Shown here: positions 35,918-45,124 of the stretch, piece after piece
Numbering within the stretch: the stretch's first letter is position 1
How the letters are laid out: each line of letters starts with the position of its first letter
Source: Natronincola peptidivorans
GTDB lineage: Bacteria > Bacillota > Clostridia > Peptostreptococcales > Natronincolaceae
DNA: 64,000 nucleotides
NCBI RefSeq assembly: GCF_900111615.1
Contig: NZ_FOHU01000009.1
Coordinates: 62,001 to 126,000 of the forward strand
Direction of reading: 5' to 3'
Notes under the pieces: model-generated
Databases searched by the model: none
Told to the model about the DNA's origin: nothing
What the model saw: the letters and a program-made list of their open reading frames with translations, nothing else
Made by a program: the position numbers and the translations under genes

Positions 35918-37804
35918 TTAATTGCCCTCCATATATGTTCGATCACGTCCCCCTTGCTTTGCTTTGTACAATGCTTGGTCCGCTTCATTCAATACATCAG
36001 TAGCTTTGTTTTTGGTATCTGCCATAGTAGAAATAGCTCCTACACTAATGGTTATTATATCAGCGATGAGAGAAAACTCATGAGGAATTTTCATTTCTTT
36101 TACCAGCACTCTTAATTCCTCTGCAATCTCATAGGTTTCCTGCATATCCTTATCTAAATATAATACAACAAATTCTTCACCGCCATATCTTGCTATAAAA
36201 GCATCTCTATCCTTTTTTACCCTTCTATAAAGAAAGCTTGCAATTTGCTGAAGAGCTTCATCAGCTTTGATATGACCGTAGTTATCATTGTAATTTTTAA
36301 AGAAATCAATATCAAAAAAAAGAATTGATAACCTCAAGCCTTTTTCAGCTGCATATTGCCAATAGTATTCCAGCTTATCATCAAGTTGTAATCTATTAGG
36401 TATTCCTGTAAGACCATCCTGCATAGAAAGCTCATACAATCGTCTATTGGTATCCTCTAATTCCTCAGTCCGTTTTTCAACTAGTTTTTCCAAATCCTCA
36501 TTCATTTCACATAGTTCCTGAAACATCTTATCATTTTCAACAACTAGTTTCTCTACCTTTTCAAATTCCCTGTAAAGATACAGTATTAATACATATCCTA
36601 AAGAAATAACGTAGATATACATTCCAATCTGCACTTTATAGGTAACGTCAATAACAAGATAAGTGATTATAATATCATGGATTGCCAAAATAAATACAAT
36701 AATTTTTCCAGTCAGCAAAACATAAAAATCTGGCAAAGATCTATCAAAGTTTTTGATTAGAGCTATAAAAAGGTAAATGGCATAGATCGTCTGTATTGCA
36801 TTCACATAAATTATTACACTATCATAGGCCTTGTGAGGTAGGAATATAATTAATGGAAGCATTATAATGATAAAAATCTTCCACGCCTTTGTATATTTCA
36901 CTGTGAAATAATTTTTGTATAAATCCCCTAAAAAAAGCAGCACTACCGATATACCAATATAGGAAAACCCTGCCTCCATACGGTTTCCAATTTCCCAGTT
37001 AAAATCCTTCAGTACCTGAGCTAAATAAATTTCATTGGTTAGCAGCGTTCTTGAAAGAAATATAAAACATATGCAAGTGAAATATAGGATAATATTCTCA
37101 TCTTTTCTCATAAAATACAGCAATAGAAAGAATATCCCTGAAATAAAAAAGCTTCCTGCCATAAAAATGTCTAGGGCAATTTGTTTTTCTCTAGTACTAG
37201 ATAAGTACTCTAAATTCCCTAATAATATGGATTTAGATATGCCTCCCCTGTAAAAATGGTGATTTGTAATCTGAAGAACAAGCTCATTTGTGCCACTTCT
37301 AGGAAAAATTCTTATTACTTCTGGCCTTCTTTGCACTATTTCCTCTGCCTTGTTTAGTCCAATCTCACCATTTGTTGAAACCAATTCTCCATTCAACCAC
37401 AGTTTGTAGGCAGAATAAACAAAGGGCATTTTTATTGCTATACCTTGGTTGTCTTCTATTGAGCTGTTGTCTATTGTTAAAAAAAATCGATAAGTAGCTG
37501 CACCTGTCTCTCCTAAAGAAGATCCTCTATAGGTTTGTCCTTTCCATAGCTGAGGCACTGTTAAATAGTCCATAGTTTCTTCCTCTATCTGATTAAACTC
37601 AGAAGGATCTACCAATTGATTCCAATAAAACTCCCATTCGCCTTTTAACGCAATAGCTCGATTATTTTCAATCCTATCAATAGAAATTTTTCCTTTTTGA
37701 GCGTTGCCTTGCTCCACATCAATTTTGATAAAACTGCTTGTCAGCAATAGCAAAGTTATAACAGCTAAAATCCCTATACTGATTATCAATTTACCCTTCC
37801 TCAT
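35918..37804 (-). CDS. 7TMR-DISM receptor with diguanylate cyclase domain
   Basis: About 628 residues from the ATG at 37804 (GGGAGG with 6-bp spacing; an ATG six codons upstream has none). After an N-terminal helix comes an extracellular jelly-roll domain of the 7TMR-DISMED2 type (about 45-200; LKGEWEFYW, YRFFLTI, LWLNGELVSTNGEIG), predicted to bind a carbohydrate or similar ligand. Seven membrane helices follow (about 210-400), then a coiled coil and a GGDEF domain with FFDIDFFKNYNDNYGH and RYGGEEF near residue 540. It should synthesise cyclic di-GMP in response to an external ligand. No canonical inhibitory site is evident. Confidence 0.9.
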   Translation of the reverse strand: MRKGKLIISIGILAVITLLLLTSSFIKIDVEQGNAQKGKISIDRIENNRAIALKGEWEFYWNQLVDPSEFNQIEEETMDYLTVPQLWKGQTYRGSSLGETGAATYRFFLTIDNSSIEDNQGIAIKMPFVYSAYKLWLNGELVSTNGEIGLNKAEEIVQRRPEVIRIFPRSGTNELVLQITNHHFYRGGISKSILLGNLEYLSSTREKQIALDIFMAGSFFISGIFFLLLYFMRKDENIILYFTCICFIFLSRTLLTNEIYLAQVLKDFNWEIGNRMEAGFSYIGISVVLLFLGDLYKNYFTVKYTKAWKIFIIIMLPLIIFLPHKAYDSVIIYVNAIQTIYAIYLFIALIKNFDRSLPDFYVLLTGKIIVFILAIHDIIITYLVIDVTYKVQIGMYIYVISLGYVLILYLYREFEKVEKLVVENDKMFQELCEMNEDLEKLVEKRTEELEDTNRRLYELSMQDGLTGIPNRLQLDDKLEYYWQYAAEKGLRLSILFFDIDFFKNYNDNYGHIKADEALQQIASFLYRRVKKDRDAFIARYGGEEFVVLYLDKDMQETYEIAEELRVLVKEMKIPHEFSLIADIITISVGAISTMADTKNKATDVLNEADQALYKAKQGGRDRTYMEGN

Positions 37805-38013
37805 CTTATGCCTCCCAGCCATGCATCTTTATGATTAATACAGCTTTATCCTATTCTTCATACTTCATTAGCAAATACATTTTATAACAATATATTTCTA
37901 CAAAAAAGTCTAATTCCTACATTTTACAAGAAATATTATAGATGGTTTCCATAGGATAAATCCACATTCCTCGTAACAGAATAACGCCATTATCGCGATT
38001 GCCTTATCGTAGT

Positions 38014-38040
38014 AAAAAAGACCGTTTAGTTAACGGTCTT
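38014..38040 (-). terminator. Terminator overlapping the end of the zinc-ribbon gene
   Basis: On the minus strand AAGACCGTT-AACT-AAACGGTCTTTTTT. The left stem arm encodes the last codons (Lys-Thr-Val) of the gene and the loop contains its stop codon. Confidence 0.85.
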
Positions 38041-38430
38041 ATCAATATTAAGTGCTTTCAACACCTTTTCCCCTAGATTGTCTAGTGGTCCATTCCCTGT
38101 TTCTGCTGTTTCTGCTGTTTCTGCTTTTTCTTCTATTTCTATTGGTTTATCAATGTTGAGGGCTTTTAGCACCTTTTCTTCTAGATTGTCTAATGGTCCA
38201 TTCCCTATTTTTGCTTTTTCTCTTCTTGTATTTTCAATCTCTTCTTGGCTAGATTCTACAAGCTTTTTTGTATTACATATCGGACAGTGTTCTTTGCTTT
38301 TCAAAGCTACATGATAAACTGCATATCCTATTCCTCCTACAACAGTAAAACATAGGATAATAAACCAACCCCAATTCCACTTGGATTTTACAGGTTCAAC
38401 ATGCTTCTGGCATAATACACAGTATTTCAT
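38026..38430 (-). CDS. Small zinc-ribbon membrane protein with duplicated tail
   Basis: 134 residues. Two CxxC pairs (CVLC at 4-7 and CPIC at 49-52) flank a single hydrophobic helix (WFIILCFTVVGGIGYAVY). This is reminiscent of a split zinc ribbon around a membrane segment, as in LITAF-like proteins; that comparison is only by pattern. The C-terminal half contains two copies of a GNGPLDNL-EKVLKALNIDK unit separated by an AETAETAET repeat. The function is unknown. RBS TGGAGGT supports the start. The gene is monocistronic and its stop codon lies inside the terminator loop. Confidence 0.7.
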   Translation of the reverse strand: MKYCVLCQKHVEPVKSKWNWGWFIILCFTVVGGIGYAVYHVALKSKEHCPICNTKKLVESSQEEIENTRREKAKIGNGPLDNLEEKVLKALNIDKPIEIEEKAETAETAETGNGPLDNLGEKVLKALNIDKTVN

Positions 38431-38759
38431 AACATACCTCCATTCAGGTTAATGGTTTTATAAACATTATAAACAAAATTAATTGAAAATTATGTCGAAA
38501 TATGAAGAAAAATATAATATTTTTTTCGTAAAGGATTGACATTTCTCAAATTGATAGAAAAAGTCTGTTAATACAGCAATAATTTAATCCAAAAAAAACA
38601 CCAGTACTCTTATAAATACTGGTGTTGCTAAGCTTTCATAGCACGCGCTGAGGATTCGGTGTGTCTATTGCTATATATTTTGTAAGACTTCTTGAAACTT
38701 CCCTACAGCTGCAGTTTTCATAATAGAAGTAGCTAATTAATGAATATCAACTTCTCTCG
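38431..38759. other. Intergenic region with one terminator
   Basis: 329 bp, AT-rich. Besides the terminator at 38591-38626 there is no ORF with an RBS. It should hold the promoter of the zinc-ribbon gene, but no clear -35/-10 pair was found. Confidence 0.4.
38591..38626 (-). terminator. Terminator of the yiaK/Gfo-Idh unit
   Basis: AACACCAGTA and TACTGGTGTT form a perfect 10-bp stem with a 10-nt loop. The minus strand continues with T8. It is 134 bp beyond the yiaK stop. Confidence 0.8.
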
Positions 38760-39761
38760 TTATAGCTTCAACAATATTTCCCACATTTCCTCGTTTACGG
38801 GGATACCTTCTGTCATATTCTCTACTCTTTCTCTAGCAGGCCTTTCTCCAGGATAAAGGATATCGGTAACGCCTATTTTCTTTGCTGATGTCTTAATATA
38901 CTCCGACATGTTTTCTATATAAGCATCAGCATAATCTTCACCAGCATATACTACGGGATTGATTGCGATAAATACCTGTGAAATACCTGTATCGTTTTGA
39001 ATCTCCCTCAAATCATAGGTGGATTTGCCAACTGATAGTGCTGCTACTACCATGTCAATGGCTATAGCAAGTCCAGATCCCTTCCAATAGCCTGTAGGAA
39101 GAACCTCACCACCATCTAATATCGCATCGGGATCATCAGTAGAATTTCCATCTTTATCATAACCTCCTGTAACCGGCAGCTTCTTTCCGGCAAGAGAGTA
39201 TGTTTGCAGTTTTCCAAAGGAGAACTGAGACTGAGCCATGTCCAATAACACATGTCCTCCACTTTTATGTGGGATAGATATAATCAAGGGATTATTTCCT
39301 ATGCGCTTTTCCGTACCACCCCATGACGGCATATTGGGGAATGTATTTGTCATGCAAATACCGATACACCCTGCATTGGCAGCCCTCAATCCATAGGTGC
39401 CTCCACGAAGCCAGTGATTCGTGTTTTTAAGCGCAACACATCCTATCCCATATTGTCCAGCCAATTCAATAGCTCTGTCCATGGCAATACAAGCATTTAT
39501 TGGACCAAAACCCAGTTGTCCATCCCATTGTTCAAGTGCCCCGGCATTATTCAACTTTACTGGATGTCTATCGGGCTTAATCATACCTTCATCTATTGAT
39601 TTTACAATGACAGGAAACCTGTTTAGTCCATGGGAATATACTCCGTCACGACTGTTATCTGCAATTATGGACGCTCCCATCTCCGCAGCTTCTGCTTCAA
39701 ATCCTCTACTTAAAAGAACTCTCTTTAGTTCACTTTTCAGTTTATCATAAGATACACGCAT
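38760..39761 (-). CDS. yiaK: YiaK/DlgD-like 2,3-diketo-L-gulonate reductase (Ldh_2 family)
   Basis: 333-residue NAD(P)H-dependent dehydrogenase of the malate/L-lactate dehydrogenase type 2 family. It follows E. coli YiaK closely by memory: VSYDKLKSELKRVLLSRG, GVYSHGLNRFPVIV, QWDGQLGFGPINA, ALKNTNHWLRGGTYG and PTGYWKGSGLAIAIDM. YiaK reduces 2,3-diketo-L-gulonate in L-ascorbate/L-lyxose-type sugar-acid use. Here it sits beside hexuronate genes and a Gfo/Idh oxidoreductase, so the true substrate may be a related 2-keto acid (inference). RBS AGGAGGT. Followed by a terminator. Confidence 0.82.
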   Translation of the reverse strand: MRVSYDKLKSELKRVLLSRGFEAEAAEMGASIIADNSRDGVYSHGLNRFPVIVKSIDEGMIKPDRHPVKLNNAGALEQWDGQLGFGPINACIAMDRAIELAGQYGIGCVALKNTNHWLRGGTYGLRAANAGCIGICMTNTFPNMPSWGGTEKRIGNNPLIISIPHKSGGHVLLDMAQSQFSFGKLQTYSLAGKKLPVTGGYDKDGNSTDDPDAILDGGEVLPTGYWKGSGLAIAIDMVVAALSVGKSTYDLREIQNDTGISQVFIAINPVVYAGEDYADAYIENMSEYIKTSAKKIGVTDILYPGERPARERVENMTEGIPVNEEMWEILLKL

Positions 39762-39825
39762 TAATAGACCTCCTATAGTTCTAGTTTTTATTAATAGGAC
39801 AAATTTTCTCCTTAGTGTTCAGTTA

Positions 39826-40809
39826 TTATTTCTTATAGTAGTTTTTCACAATCTGATCTATAACCCAACTTGTTCTTGCAGCACTTTTCCCACTACTAGG
39901 ACATTTTGACTCCCCATTCAATTCATTAACAACTGTTTGAATTAATGGTTGTTGAATGTGTTTAGGATTTTCTATTGGAAATTTTGTGATTTTTTCTTCA
40001 GTAGTTAATACAACTGGTTCTGAACTAAAAGTGGAAAATTCAATTTTTCCTTTACTTCCAATGATTTCATTCATTTCATAGTTTTCAAATGCTGAGAAGC
40101 ACCATACTCCTATACCCTGAACTCCCGATTCAAAAACAAAATTACCTGTAACAATATCATCAGCTTTATATAACTGTGCTTGATTATCTATACTTCCTTT
40201 AGCCTCTTTAATAGGTCCTAAAATATAATCTAATATATCTAAGGTGTGACAACCCATATCTAGAAATTTGCCACCTCCAGAAATCTCTGGTATTACACGC
40301 CAAGGTAAATTCTTTCCTTCTATTTCTTCTTGATGAGGTTTCTCAAAATGTCTTACTGTAACAAATCTAACATCTCCAATTATACCACTTTCGATTAATT
40401 CCTTTACTTTAATAAATTGTGGAAGTGCTCTTCTATAAAAAGCTACATACAATGGAACATTCACTTTTTCACATTCTTGAATCATTAATTGACAATCATT
40501 ATAGCTAAGAGCCATAGGTTTTTCTACATATACAGGTTTCCCAGCCTTTGCACACCGGATTGTATATTCTTTGTGAGAAACAGGTGGAGTAGCTATATAT
40601 ACCGCATCTACCTCAGGGTCATTTATAAGCTCATCTGCATCATCATACCATTTAGGAACATTATGTCTTACTGCATAGTCTTTAGCAAGGTTGCTATTTC
40701 TTCGCATAACTGCAATTAAAGTAGAATTATTGGCTTTTTCAAATCCAGGGCCACTTTTTACTTCTGCGACTTCTCCACACCCAATCATTCCCCAACGTAT
40801 AACCCTCAT
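39826..40809 (-). CDS. Gfo/Idh/MocA-family oxidoreductase
   Basis: 327 residues. An N-terminal Rossmann fold (WGMIGCGEVAEVKSGP) leads to the family hallmark YVEKPMALSY near residue 97, where E and K contact cofactor and substrate. The C-terminal alpha/beta domain contains GGGKFLDMGCHTLDILDY. It oxidises or reduces a sugar, sugar acid or cyclitol with NAD(P). It lies 64 bp upstream of yiaK and 330 bp from the rest of the hexuronate genes, so a role in uronate or related sugar-acid metabolism is likely but unproven. RBS AAAGGTG. Confidence 0.85.
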   Translation of the reverse strand: MRVIRWGMIGCGEVAEVKSGPGFEKANNSTLIAVMRRNSNLAKDYAVRHNVPKWYDDADELINDPEVDAVYIATPPVSHKEYTIRCAKAGKPVYVEKPMALSYNDCQLMIQECEKVNVPLYVAFYRRALPQFIKVKELIESGIIGDVRFVTVRHFEKPHQEEIEGKNLPWRVIPEISGGGKFLDMGCHTLDILDYILGPIKEAKGSIDNQAQLYKADDIVTGNFVFESGVQGIGVWCFSAFENYEMNEIIGSKGKIEFSTFSSEPVVLTTEEKITKFPIENPKHIQQPLIQTVVNELNGESKCPSSGKSAARTSWVIDQIVKNYYKK

Positions 40810-40977
40810 TATTTATCGACACCTTTCAATATTTATATTATTATTAATAACTTAATCCTATTATTCATACCCATCTCAAGATGTAGTAATCTAGAATATT
40901 AGTTAATAGATATAGTAGGCGAGGCACTTGGAATTCTGAATTGATGGATTAATTAAGTATAAAAATCCTAGAACTGT

Positions 40978-41103
40978 TATAGACATACGCTTTTAAATCT
41001 AAACTTTAATATACACGTCCTACGGTTTCGCCCAAAACCATGGGCTGCAAATGTAGTCCTTAGTATATTAAAATTCAGAGACGTATGTCTATACTAAAAC
41101 AAA
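40978..41103. repeat. Palindromic repeat family, copy A
   Basis: Outer 12-bp inverted repeat TATAGACATACG / CGTATGTCTATA encloses an inner pair based on TTTAATATACACGTCCTAC and GTAGTCCTTAGTATATTAAA. The inner loop carries CTGCAAAT and GGTTTCGCCC, the complements of the conserved ATTTGCAG and GCGAAACC motifs found in copies B and C. The element lies in minus orientation relative to those. Confidence 0.75.
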
Positions 41104-41138
41104 ATATGTAATCAACTTTTATAGTATTTTGAAATTCT

Positions 41139-41471
41139 TTATTCCACTTCACTTCTAACAGCCATATTTAGCCTTGACACCTTTAGAATCACACATATTA
41201 TCATTAAAATAATAGCTCCCACAATAGCACCCATACCAGCTAAAATGCCAAAAGAGTCCGATAATGCCCCGGTTATGATTGGCATCATAATAGCGCCAAT
41301 GCCTGCTACCATTAGTAAGACACCCATGGCCATGGGATAAGACTTCGTGATATTCCCAACTGTAGAAACTGTTGTAGGATAAATACCTGCCATAGAAAAA
41401 CCTAATCCGATTATAGCAATGACAATTACCTTTAAATTATTTGTAGAAAGTATAGATAAGCAGTCCCATGA
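41139..41471 (-). pseudogene. Remnant of an MFS transporter (C-terminal part)
   Basis: The frame is open from 41471, where an upstream stop codon interrupts it, and encodes about 110 residues. They match only the last three to four helices of a major-facilitator transporter: VIVIAIIGLGFSMAGIYPT, then MGVLLMVAGIGAIMMP, ITGALSDSFG and a final hydrophobic helix. There is no RBS at the internal ATG (41393), and the N-terminal two thirds are absent. The position between kdgF and a sugar-acid oxidoreductase suggests a lost hexuronate or oligosaccharide permease, replaced in function by the TRAP system (inference). Confidence 0.75.
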
Positions 41472-41563
41472 TTAAATAAATAATGCTAACCGTTACATTT
41501 GTAGATTATAACCTTAACTCCCAGCGAATGTAGATGAGAAATCTGTTAAGCAATAAAACATCT

Positions 41564-41902
41564 TTACTTTTTATTTAAAAAATCCTCCCTATGGGGAGTA
41601 AATATGTCCAAAAGTATCCCTTTTTTAGTACATTTGCATCCATGCACCAGGTTAGGCATCTTATATAGGGTATCACCCTTCTTTACAGTTTTTGTAGTTC
41701 CATTGATTTCAAACTCAAACTCCCCCTCCAAAACATAGGAAAGCTGCGTATGAGGATGACTATGTAGTGGTCCTACAGCGTCTTTTTCAAAGTGTACTTC
41801 AACAGCCATAAGCTGCTCTCCGTAGGCTAATATTTTTCTTTTTACTCCTTCTGAAACTGTTTCAAGCTTACAATCTTCAGTAAAAACAAAAGGCTCATTC
41901 AT
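41564..41902 (-). CDS. kdgF: KdgF-like cupin, unsaturated uronate linearisation
   Basis: 112-residue single-domain cupin. The metal-binding motif GPLHSHPHTQLSYVLEGEFEFEI is present in two parts (HSHPHTQ near 43-49, then E) and the second motif MPNLVHGCKC supplies another His. Length and the HxHxxxQ arrangement match KdgF, which opens 4,5-unsaturated galacturonate or glucuronate to the linear keto form taken by KduI. kduI and kduD at 56-58 kb complete this route. RBS GAGGAGTAA. Generic cupin annotation is certain; KdgF assignment is supported by context. Confidence 0.78.
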   Translation of the reverse strand: MNEPFVFTEDCKLETVSEGVKRKILAYGEQLMAVEVHFEKDAVGPLHSHPHTQLSYVLEGEFEFEINGTTKTVKKGDTLYKMPNLVHGCKCTKKGILLDIFTPHREDFLNKK

Positions 41903-42040
41903 GATGATTACTCCTCTCTGAAAAGATAGTATTTTAATTTCCTTAAATTTGCATTTAATGTATCACCAAGGTTGAGTTTCAGCTTTCTTATGGGATTAGA
42001 AATGTTTCAAGGTTAACTGATAAATGTAAGATATAATAAG

Positions 42041-42108
42041 AAAAAGGGGGAAATCTGGTGAAAAACCATATTTTTCAAGGATTCTTCTGTTTATTTCCCT
42101 CCACATAA
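42041..42108 (-). terminator. Possible terminator after uxuB
   Basis: On the minus strand GAGGGAAAT pairs with ATTTCCCCC and is followed by TTTTTC. The long loop contains a second hairpin (TGAAAAA/TTTTTCA). It lies between uxuB and kdgF. Confidence 0.4.
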
Positions 42109-42114
42109 ATCTAT

Positions 42115-43728
42115 TTAATAAACATATTTTTTTAGTGTTTCTCTAACAGCACCCTTTTTCGATACCAATTCTTCAAAATAACCTTCAACTTTTTCTCCTA
42201 AACCTGCATCATAAAGATTTACACCAAATATTTTTTCATTTGATAAAATTGGTTTAAGCTTGTCATGGAATGGTCCTTTATCACCAAGAGCAATAGCTGT
42301 AACATAAGGTGCTACCTCTCCTAACAGGGGATCTGGGCTTAACTCCATTTTATCTCCATTGTCATCAATACCCATCAAGTATCTACACCATCCAGCTAAC
42401 ACAAGGGGAATAAGCTTTAAATCTGTAACATTTAAATCTTCTCTTGCCATATAAGCTTTTATTGTTTCTCCAAAGCGAATTCCTAGCTTCTGAGAAGTAT
42501 CTGTGGCAATTCTCTGGGGTGTATCTGGCATGAATGGATTTAAAAACCTTACTTGAAGTACTTCATCAATGAATTTCTTCGGATCAATAATCTCTGGATT
42601 TACAACTACAGGTAGTCCTTCTTCATACCCTATTCTCTCAACCAATGTCCTCAATTCAGGATCCTTCATTTCTTTGGATATCAGTGTATAGTCCAGCAAA
42701 CATCCATATATAGCTAGGGCTGTATGGAGGGGATTCAGGCAAGTACAAACCTTCATTTTTTCAACTTTGTCGACGGTTTCTCTATCTGTAAAGATAACTC
42801 CACCTTCTTCAAGATGAGGTCTTCCATTGGGGAATAGATCCTCTATAACTAAATACTCCGGTTCTTCTGCATTTACGAAGGGGGCCACATAAGTATTTTT
42901 TGATGTAACAATATCTTCTACATCTTCAAAGCCATCCTCTGCAAGCATCTCTCTTACACTTGGATCAGGTCGTGGTGTAATCTTATCAATCATAGACCAT
43001 GGGAAAGATACTGATTTAGGATCTCTAACATAGTCTTCAAAACCGTTATCTGCCAAGCCATTTTCTACCCATTTTTGCGCAAAGATATTTACCGCATAAA
43101 AAAGCTTTGTGCCATTATGTGACATATTGTCCATACTTACTAGTGCAAGTGGTGTTTTACCGCTCATGTATCTTTCATATAAAAGAGAAGCTAGTTTTCC
43201 GATATAACTTACTGGATTTTCAGGACCATTATTAAAATCTTCAACTACCGCAGGAAAGTATTCTCCCTTGGCATCATTTAAACTGTATCCCTTTTCTGTG
43301 ATTGTAAAGCTTACCATTTGCAAGCATGGATTGACAAAAACCTCTTTTAACCTATCCCAGTTTTCTTTATTCTGTGGATCTACAATCAAGGATTCTACAA
43401 TGCTGGCTACAACCGTCTTATCTATACTTCCATCTGACTTTAAGGTAACAAGCGCACTTAGGTTATCGTGAGGTTCATTCATCTTTTCTATGATTTCATA
43501 GTCAAATCCCTCTGCTACGATGATCCCCTTATCACTCTTACCCTCATTTAAAATGTTTTGCTGGACATTTGCTATAAATGCTCTAAAGATATTACCTGCA
43601 CCAAAATGAATCCATGTAGGATTAGTCTTTGTATTTGCTTTAACTTGCTGAATATTAAATTTAGGAAGCTTAAATTCTGCATTTTCCCATACCTTCTTAT
43701 CGTTTAAATCCTTTAAATTTAACTTCAC
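42115..43728 (-). CDS. uxuB: Fructuronate reductase
   Basis: 537 residues of the mannitol dehydrogenase family (long-chain, zinc-independent). The N-terminal nucleotide-binding part has TWIHFGAGNIFRAFIA, with FTITEKGYS near 150 and the catalytic region SMDNMSHNGTKLF near 205. Length and these motifs fit UxuB, which reduces D-fructuronate to D-mannonate. The shorter paralogue at 52792 fits UxaB better. The GTG start has AGAGGTGG 6 bp upstream. It is separated from uxuA by 209 bp containing a palindromic repeat, so the two genes may not be simply co-transcribed. Confidence 0.86.
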   Translation of the reverse strand: MKLNLKDLNDKKVWENAEFKLPKFNIQQVKANTKTNPTWIHFGAGNIFRAFIANVQQNILNEGKSDKGIIVAEGFDYEIIEKMNEPHDNLSALVTLKSDGSIDKTVVASIVESLIVDPQNKENWDRLKEVFVNPCLQMVSFTITEKGYSLNDAKGEYFPAVVEDFNNGPENPVSYIGKLASLLYERYMSGKTPLALVSMDNMSHNGTKLFYAVNIFAQKWVENGLADNGFEDYVRDPKSVSFPWSMIDKITPRPDPSVREMLAEDGFEDVEDIVTSKNTYVAPFVNAEEPEYLVIEDLFPNGRPHLEEGGVIFTDRETVDKVEKMKVCTCLNPLHTALAIYGCLLDYTLISKEMKDPELRTLVERIGYEEGLPVVVNPEIIDPKKFIDEVLQVRFLNPFMPDTPQRIATDTSQKLGIRFGETIKAYMAREDLNVTDLKLIPLVLAGWCRYLMGIDDNGDKMELSPDPLLGEVAPYVTAIALGDKGPFHDKLKPILSNEKIFGVNLYDAGLGEKVEGYFEELVSKKGAVRETLKKYVY

Positions 43729-43828
43729 TTTAGTCCACCTCTTTCTCTAGGTTTATACTTATCCATTAGATTCATTCGTAATATTCATATAGTCCTACAC
43801 AAGTTCTAGTAGTGTATCACTGGACTAG

Positions 43829-43899
43829 AATTTTAATATACTAAGGGCTACATTTGCAGCCCGGGGGTTTAGGCGAAACCGTAGCCCTTGTATATTAAG
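43829..43899. repeat. Palindromic repeat family, copy B
   Basis: TTAATATACTAAGGGCTAC and GTAGCCCTTGTATATTAA are near-perfect inverted repeats enclosing ATTTGCAGCCC and GGCGAAACC. It lies between uxuB and uxuA and is the most compact of three copies (the others at 40978 and 58076). It could fold as a stable RNA hairpin in the uxuA-uxuB transcript. Confidence 0.8.
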
Positions 43900-43937
43900 T
43901 TTCCTAATCATACATCTATATATTGATAGGTTTTAGA

Positions 43938-45008
43938 TTATTTTTTAGATGACTTCTCTATTGCTTCCCATAATCCATTTAGGTAGGTTGCACCTAATGC
44001 TCTATCATATAAACCATAACCAGGCATCGCTTTTTCACCCCAAATCATCCTTCCGTGGTCAGGGCGAATTGGTCCCGTCATACCGATATCATAAAATGCT
44101 TTGATAATTTCAAACATATCTAAAGATCCATCTGAAGATAAATGAGCCGCTTCGTCAAACTTGCCCGGGGCAAGATGGATAAGGTTTCTTACATGGCCAA
44201 AGTGAATTCTTCCCTTGAAGCTCCTTATCATATCAGGGATATCATTGTCAGGGTTCGAGCCTAAAGAACCTGTACATAATGTAAGACCATTATTGATGCT
44301 GGGAACGGCATCTAATAATCTTTGAATATTTCCCTTATTATTTATAATTCGTGGTAAACCAAATACAGACCATGCCGGATCATCCATATGAATGGCCATT
44401 TTGATTCCATATTTTTCACAGGTTGGTATAATCGCCTTCAGGAAATATACAAGATTTTGGAATAACTTTTCTTCATCTACTTCTCTATACATTTCAAATA
44501 ATTCTTTTACCCTTGCAAGTCTATCTGGTTCCCAACCAGGCAGAATAAATCCACCAGAGTTGGCATCCATTTCTTCAAACAGTTTAGAAGGATCAATCTT
44601 ATCGACAAGTTCCTGATCATAAGAAAGTACTGTGGATCCATCAGACCTTTCTTTCGCAAGGGCCGATCTTGTCCAGTCAAATACAGGCATGAAATTATAG
44701 CATACTAAATCGATTCCTTCCTTACCAAGGTTTTCTAGAGTTTCGATGTAATTTGTAATATATTGCTCCCTTGTAGGAAGACCGATTTTAATATCATCAT
44801 GTATGTTTACACTTTCAATACCACTCAATTCCAGACCTGCTGCTTCTATTTCTTCCTTCATAGCTCTGATGGCATCTCTACTCCATACCTCTCCAGGCTT
44901 AGTATCATAAAGAGTAGTAATAACACCTACACAACCAGGAATCTGCCTTATTTGCTCTAAGGTTACGGTATCATGTTTGCTTCCAAACCATCTTAATGTC
45001 ATTTTCAT
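43938..45008 (-). CDS. uxuA: Mannonate dehydratase
   Basis: 356 residues with the UxuA fold (TIM barrel). It opens MTLRWFGSKHDTVTLEQIRQIPG, given here as RWFGSKHDTVTL then QIRQIPG, with YNFMPVFDWTRS near 110, IHMDDPAW near 200 and RPDHGRMIWGE near 315; the His, Asp and Cys residues of the metal site are present. It dehydrates D-mannonate to 2-keto-3-deoxygluconate. RBS GAGGAGT precedes the ATG. It lies downstream of the TRAP genes on the same strand. Confidence 0.93.
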   Translation of the reverse strand: MKMTLRWFGSKHDTVTLEQIRQIPGCVGVITTLYDTKPGEVWSRDAIRAMKEEIEAAGLELSGIESVNIHDDIKIGLPTREQYITNYIETLENLGKEGIDLVCYNFMPVFDWTRSALAKERSDGSTVLSYDQELVDKIDPSKLFEEMDANSGGFILPGWEPDRLARVKELFEMYREVDEEKLFQNLVYFLKAIIPTCEKYGIKMAIHMDDPAWSVFGLPRIINNKGNIQRLLDAVPSINNGLTLCTGSLGSNPDNDIPDMIRSFKGRIHFGHVRNLIHLAPGKFDEAAHLSSDGSLDMFEIIKAFYDIGMTGPIRPDHGRMIWGEKAMPGYGLYDRALGATYLNGLWEAIEKSSKK

Positions 45009-45124
45009 TTTTGTAGACTCCTCTCTATTTTTATAGAAAACTAAACTATACTAGTAATTAATATAATTCCTTGTTTTTTCAGTACTTCTCACATGATTCA
45101 TGATTTTTCAACAGATAAATATGC

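Noticed and set aside
42058-42108. GTG-initiated 16-codon peptide with GGGGG upstream
   Set aside because: The G-run belongs to a hairpin, the peptide is tiny, and no conserved leader-peptide feature is present.
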